Source: Flavobacteriales bacterium (GTDB lineage: Bacteria; Bacteroidota; Bacteroidia; Flavobacteriales_D; Crocinitomicaceae). Taken from it: DNA of 16,181 nucleotides. The notes beneath the pieces are model-generated. The model did not search any database. It saw only the letters and a program-made list of their open reading frames with translations, and was not told the origin of the DNA. Positions 15,591 through 16,181 of the stretch are shown one piece after another. The position numbers were made by a program, and so were the translations under genes. Where the stretch lies: NCBI GenBank assembly GCA_947461185.1, contig CANHJY010000008.1, positions 1 to 16,181 on the forward strand, given 5' to 3'. Each line of letters opens with the position of its first letter. The stretch's first letter is position 1.

Positions 15591-16040
15591 GTGGAAATTG
15601 AGCGTAAGTTTTTAGTAGACCCAAAAGAATGGGAGAAATTCCCAAAACCCGAACCGGAAAAAATTCAACAAGGGTATTTGACAAATACTCCTGAAATAAC
15701 AGTGCGTTTGAGAGTCAAAGGAATCTCGGGGTTTCTTACTATAAAAGGTGCTACCCAAGGAATATCAAGAGAAGAATTTGAATATGAGATACCCGTTAGC
15801 GACGTCAATGATATGGTTCAAATTTTTCATACCCCTCTTTTAAGTAAACTACGATATCGCATTTTTCACGAACATCATATGTGGGAAATTGATGTTTTTG
15901 AGGGTAAGTTGGAGGGTCTTATTCTTGCGGAAATAGAACTAGAAAGTGAAAATGAAAAATTCGGTTTGCCATCATTTGTTGGGAAAGAAGTTTCTGAAGA
16001 TCCAAAATACTTCAATTCCAATCTTATCAAAAACTGTTAA
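15591..16040 (+). CDS. CYTH/triphosphate tunnel metalloenzyme (TTM) protein
   Basis: This is a 149-residue single-domain CYTH protein. The defining ExExK motif opens the protein (MEIERKFLV; Glu2, Glu4, Lys6). It is followed by basic and acidic residues that line the tunnel: VRLRV (38-42), TIKG, FEYEIP, KLRYR, WEIDVFEG and LAEIELES, ending with the typical EDPKYFNSNLI. Short bacterial TTM enzymes of this size hydrolyse inorganic tripolyphosphate or other triphosphates with Mg or Mn, and some members are class IV adenylate cyclases or thiamine triphosphatases. Tripolyphosphatase activity is the likeliest here. The start is GTG at 15591: ExExK must be near the N-terminus and no in-frame ATG precedes it. 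It is divergent from the deacetylase gene across about 110 bp, in which I see no clear promoter. Confidence 0.92.
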   Translation: MEIERKFLVDPKEWEKFPKPEPEKIQQGYLTNTPEITVRLRVKGISGFLTIKGATQGISREEFEYEIPVSDVNDMVQIFHTPLLSKLRYRIFHEHHMWEIDVFEGKLEGLILAEIELESENEKFGLPSFVGKEVSEDPKYFNSNLIKNC

Positions 16041-16181
16041 TTTTTTATTTGATAGTCTTCGAGTTCAACAACAATCTCATTTCTTCTATTCAATATTTGG
16101 TAAGGAGGATTGTAACCCAACTAGGCGAAATTTCCCTTGTGCTTGAACCCGTTGTTGGTTAGTAATAGGTCTAATTTTTCC
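16037..16181 (-). CDS. C-terminus of an unrecognised minus-strand gene, possibly OmpA-like, with apparent frame break
   Basis: Reading leftward from the right edge, one minus-strand frame is open from 16181 (GKIRPITNQQRVQAQGKFRLVG...) and stops at 16086-16088. A second frame, open from about 16122, ends ...YNPPYQILNRRNEIVVEL and stops with TAA at 16037-16039, overlapping the CYTH stop in TTAA. The NRRNEIVVEL segment resembles the end of OmpA-like peptidoglycan-binding domains. Joining the frames at the GGG of GTTGGGTTAC (16116-16118) would give one continuous C-terminus of about 48 residues. This could be a sequencing error in a homopolymer, a decaying gene, or chance. The alternative is that the gene simply ends at 16086. 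Confidence is low because only 145 bases are visible. Confidence 0.35.

Noticed and set aside
15499..15684. Minus-strand 61-codon open frame over the CYTH gene start
   Set aside because: It overlaps the strongly supported ExExK region of the CYTH gene and shows no family resemblance.

Overview
The window looks like chromosomal DNA of a Bacteroidota bacterium, probably of the order Flavobacteriales (the family-level guess of Crocinitomicaceae is inference). It is AT-rich. It carries a DUF5916 outer-membrane protein typical of that phylum, an AarF/UbiB-type kinase, and a secreted YwqK-like repeat protein. No convincing Shine-Dalgarno sequences are visible. A few upstream regions hold the Bacteroidota -7 promoter motif TAnnTTTG. 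I see no mobile element, CRISPR array, tRNA or rRNA. No stretch longer than 300 bases lacks a gene.

Layout. (1) 1-2388, minus strand: an MscS-type channel, a PaaI-type thioesterase, a TetR repressor and a short-chain dehydrogenase cut by the left edge. A palindrome next to a -7 motif suggests the repressor controls itself and the dehydrogenase. (2) 2475-5735, plus strand: an ElyC/SanA/YdcF-type envelope protein and a large DUF5916 outer-membrane protein. (3) 5742-7843, minus strand: an AarF/UbiB-like kinase preceded at 2 bp by a small phasin-like coiled-coil protein. (4) 7936-8343, plus strand: a stand-alone CBS-pair protein. (5) 8346-15478, minus strand: seven tightly packed genes that read as one operon. 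In transcription order they are a NodB-type polysaccharide deacetylase, a FemAB/GNAT-like transferase, a FabG-like dehydrogenase, a membrane-bound WbpM/CapD-type nucleotide-sugar dehydratase, a YbgC-type thioesterase, a secreted YwqK-like repeat protein, and an HI0933-type flavoprotein. (6) 15591-16040, plus strand: a CYTH/TTM phosphohydrolase. (7) 16037-16181: the probable end of a minus-strand gene, with an apparent frame break.

The first four genes of the large operon fit synthesis or modification of a cell-surface glycan: the dehydratase makes a keto-deoxy sugar nucleotide, the FemAB-like protein could transfer an acyl or aminoacyl group, and the deacetylase removes acetyl groups. No glycosyltransferase, flippase or polymerase lies in the window, so this would be a satellite cluster or one edge of a larger locus. 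Four genes need non-ATG starts (TTG at 15478, GTG at 14499, 9560 and 15591). Nothing here is clearly a new defence or mobile system; the least described items are the kinase/coiled-coil pair and the deacetylase/FemAB/SDR/dehydratase set.
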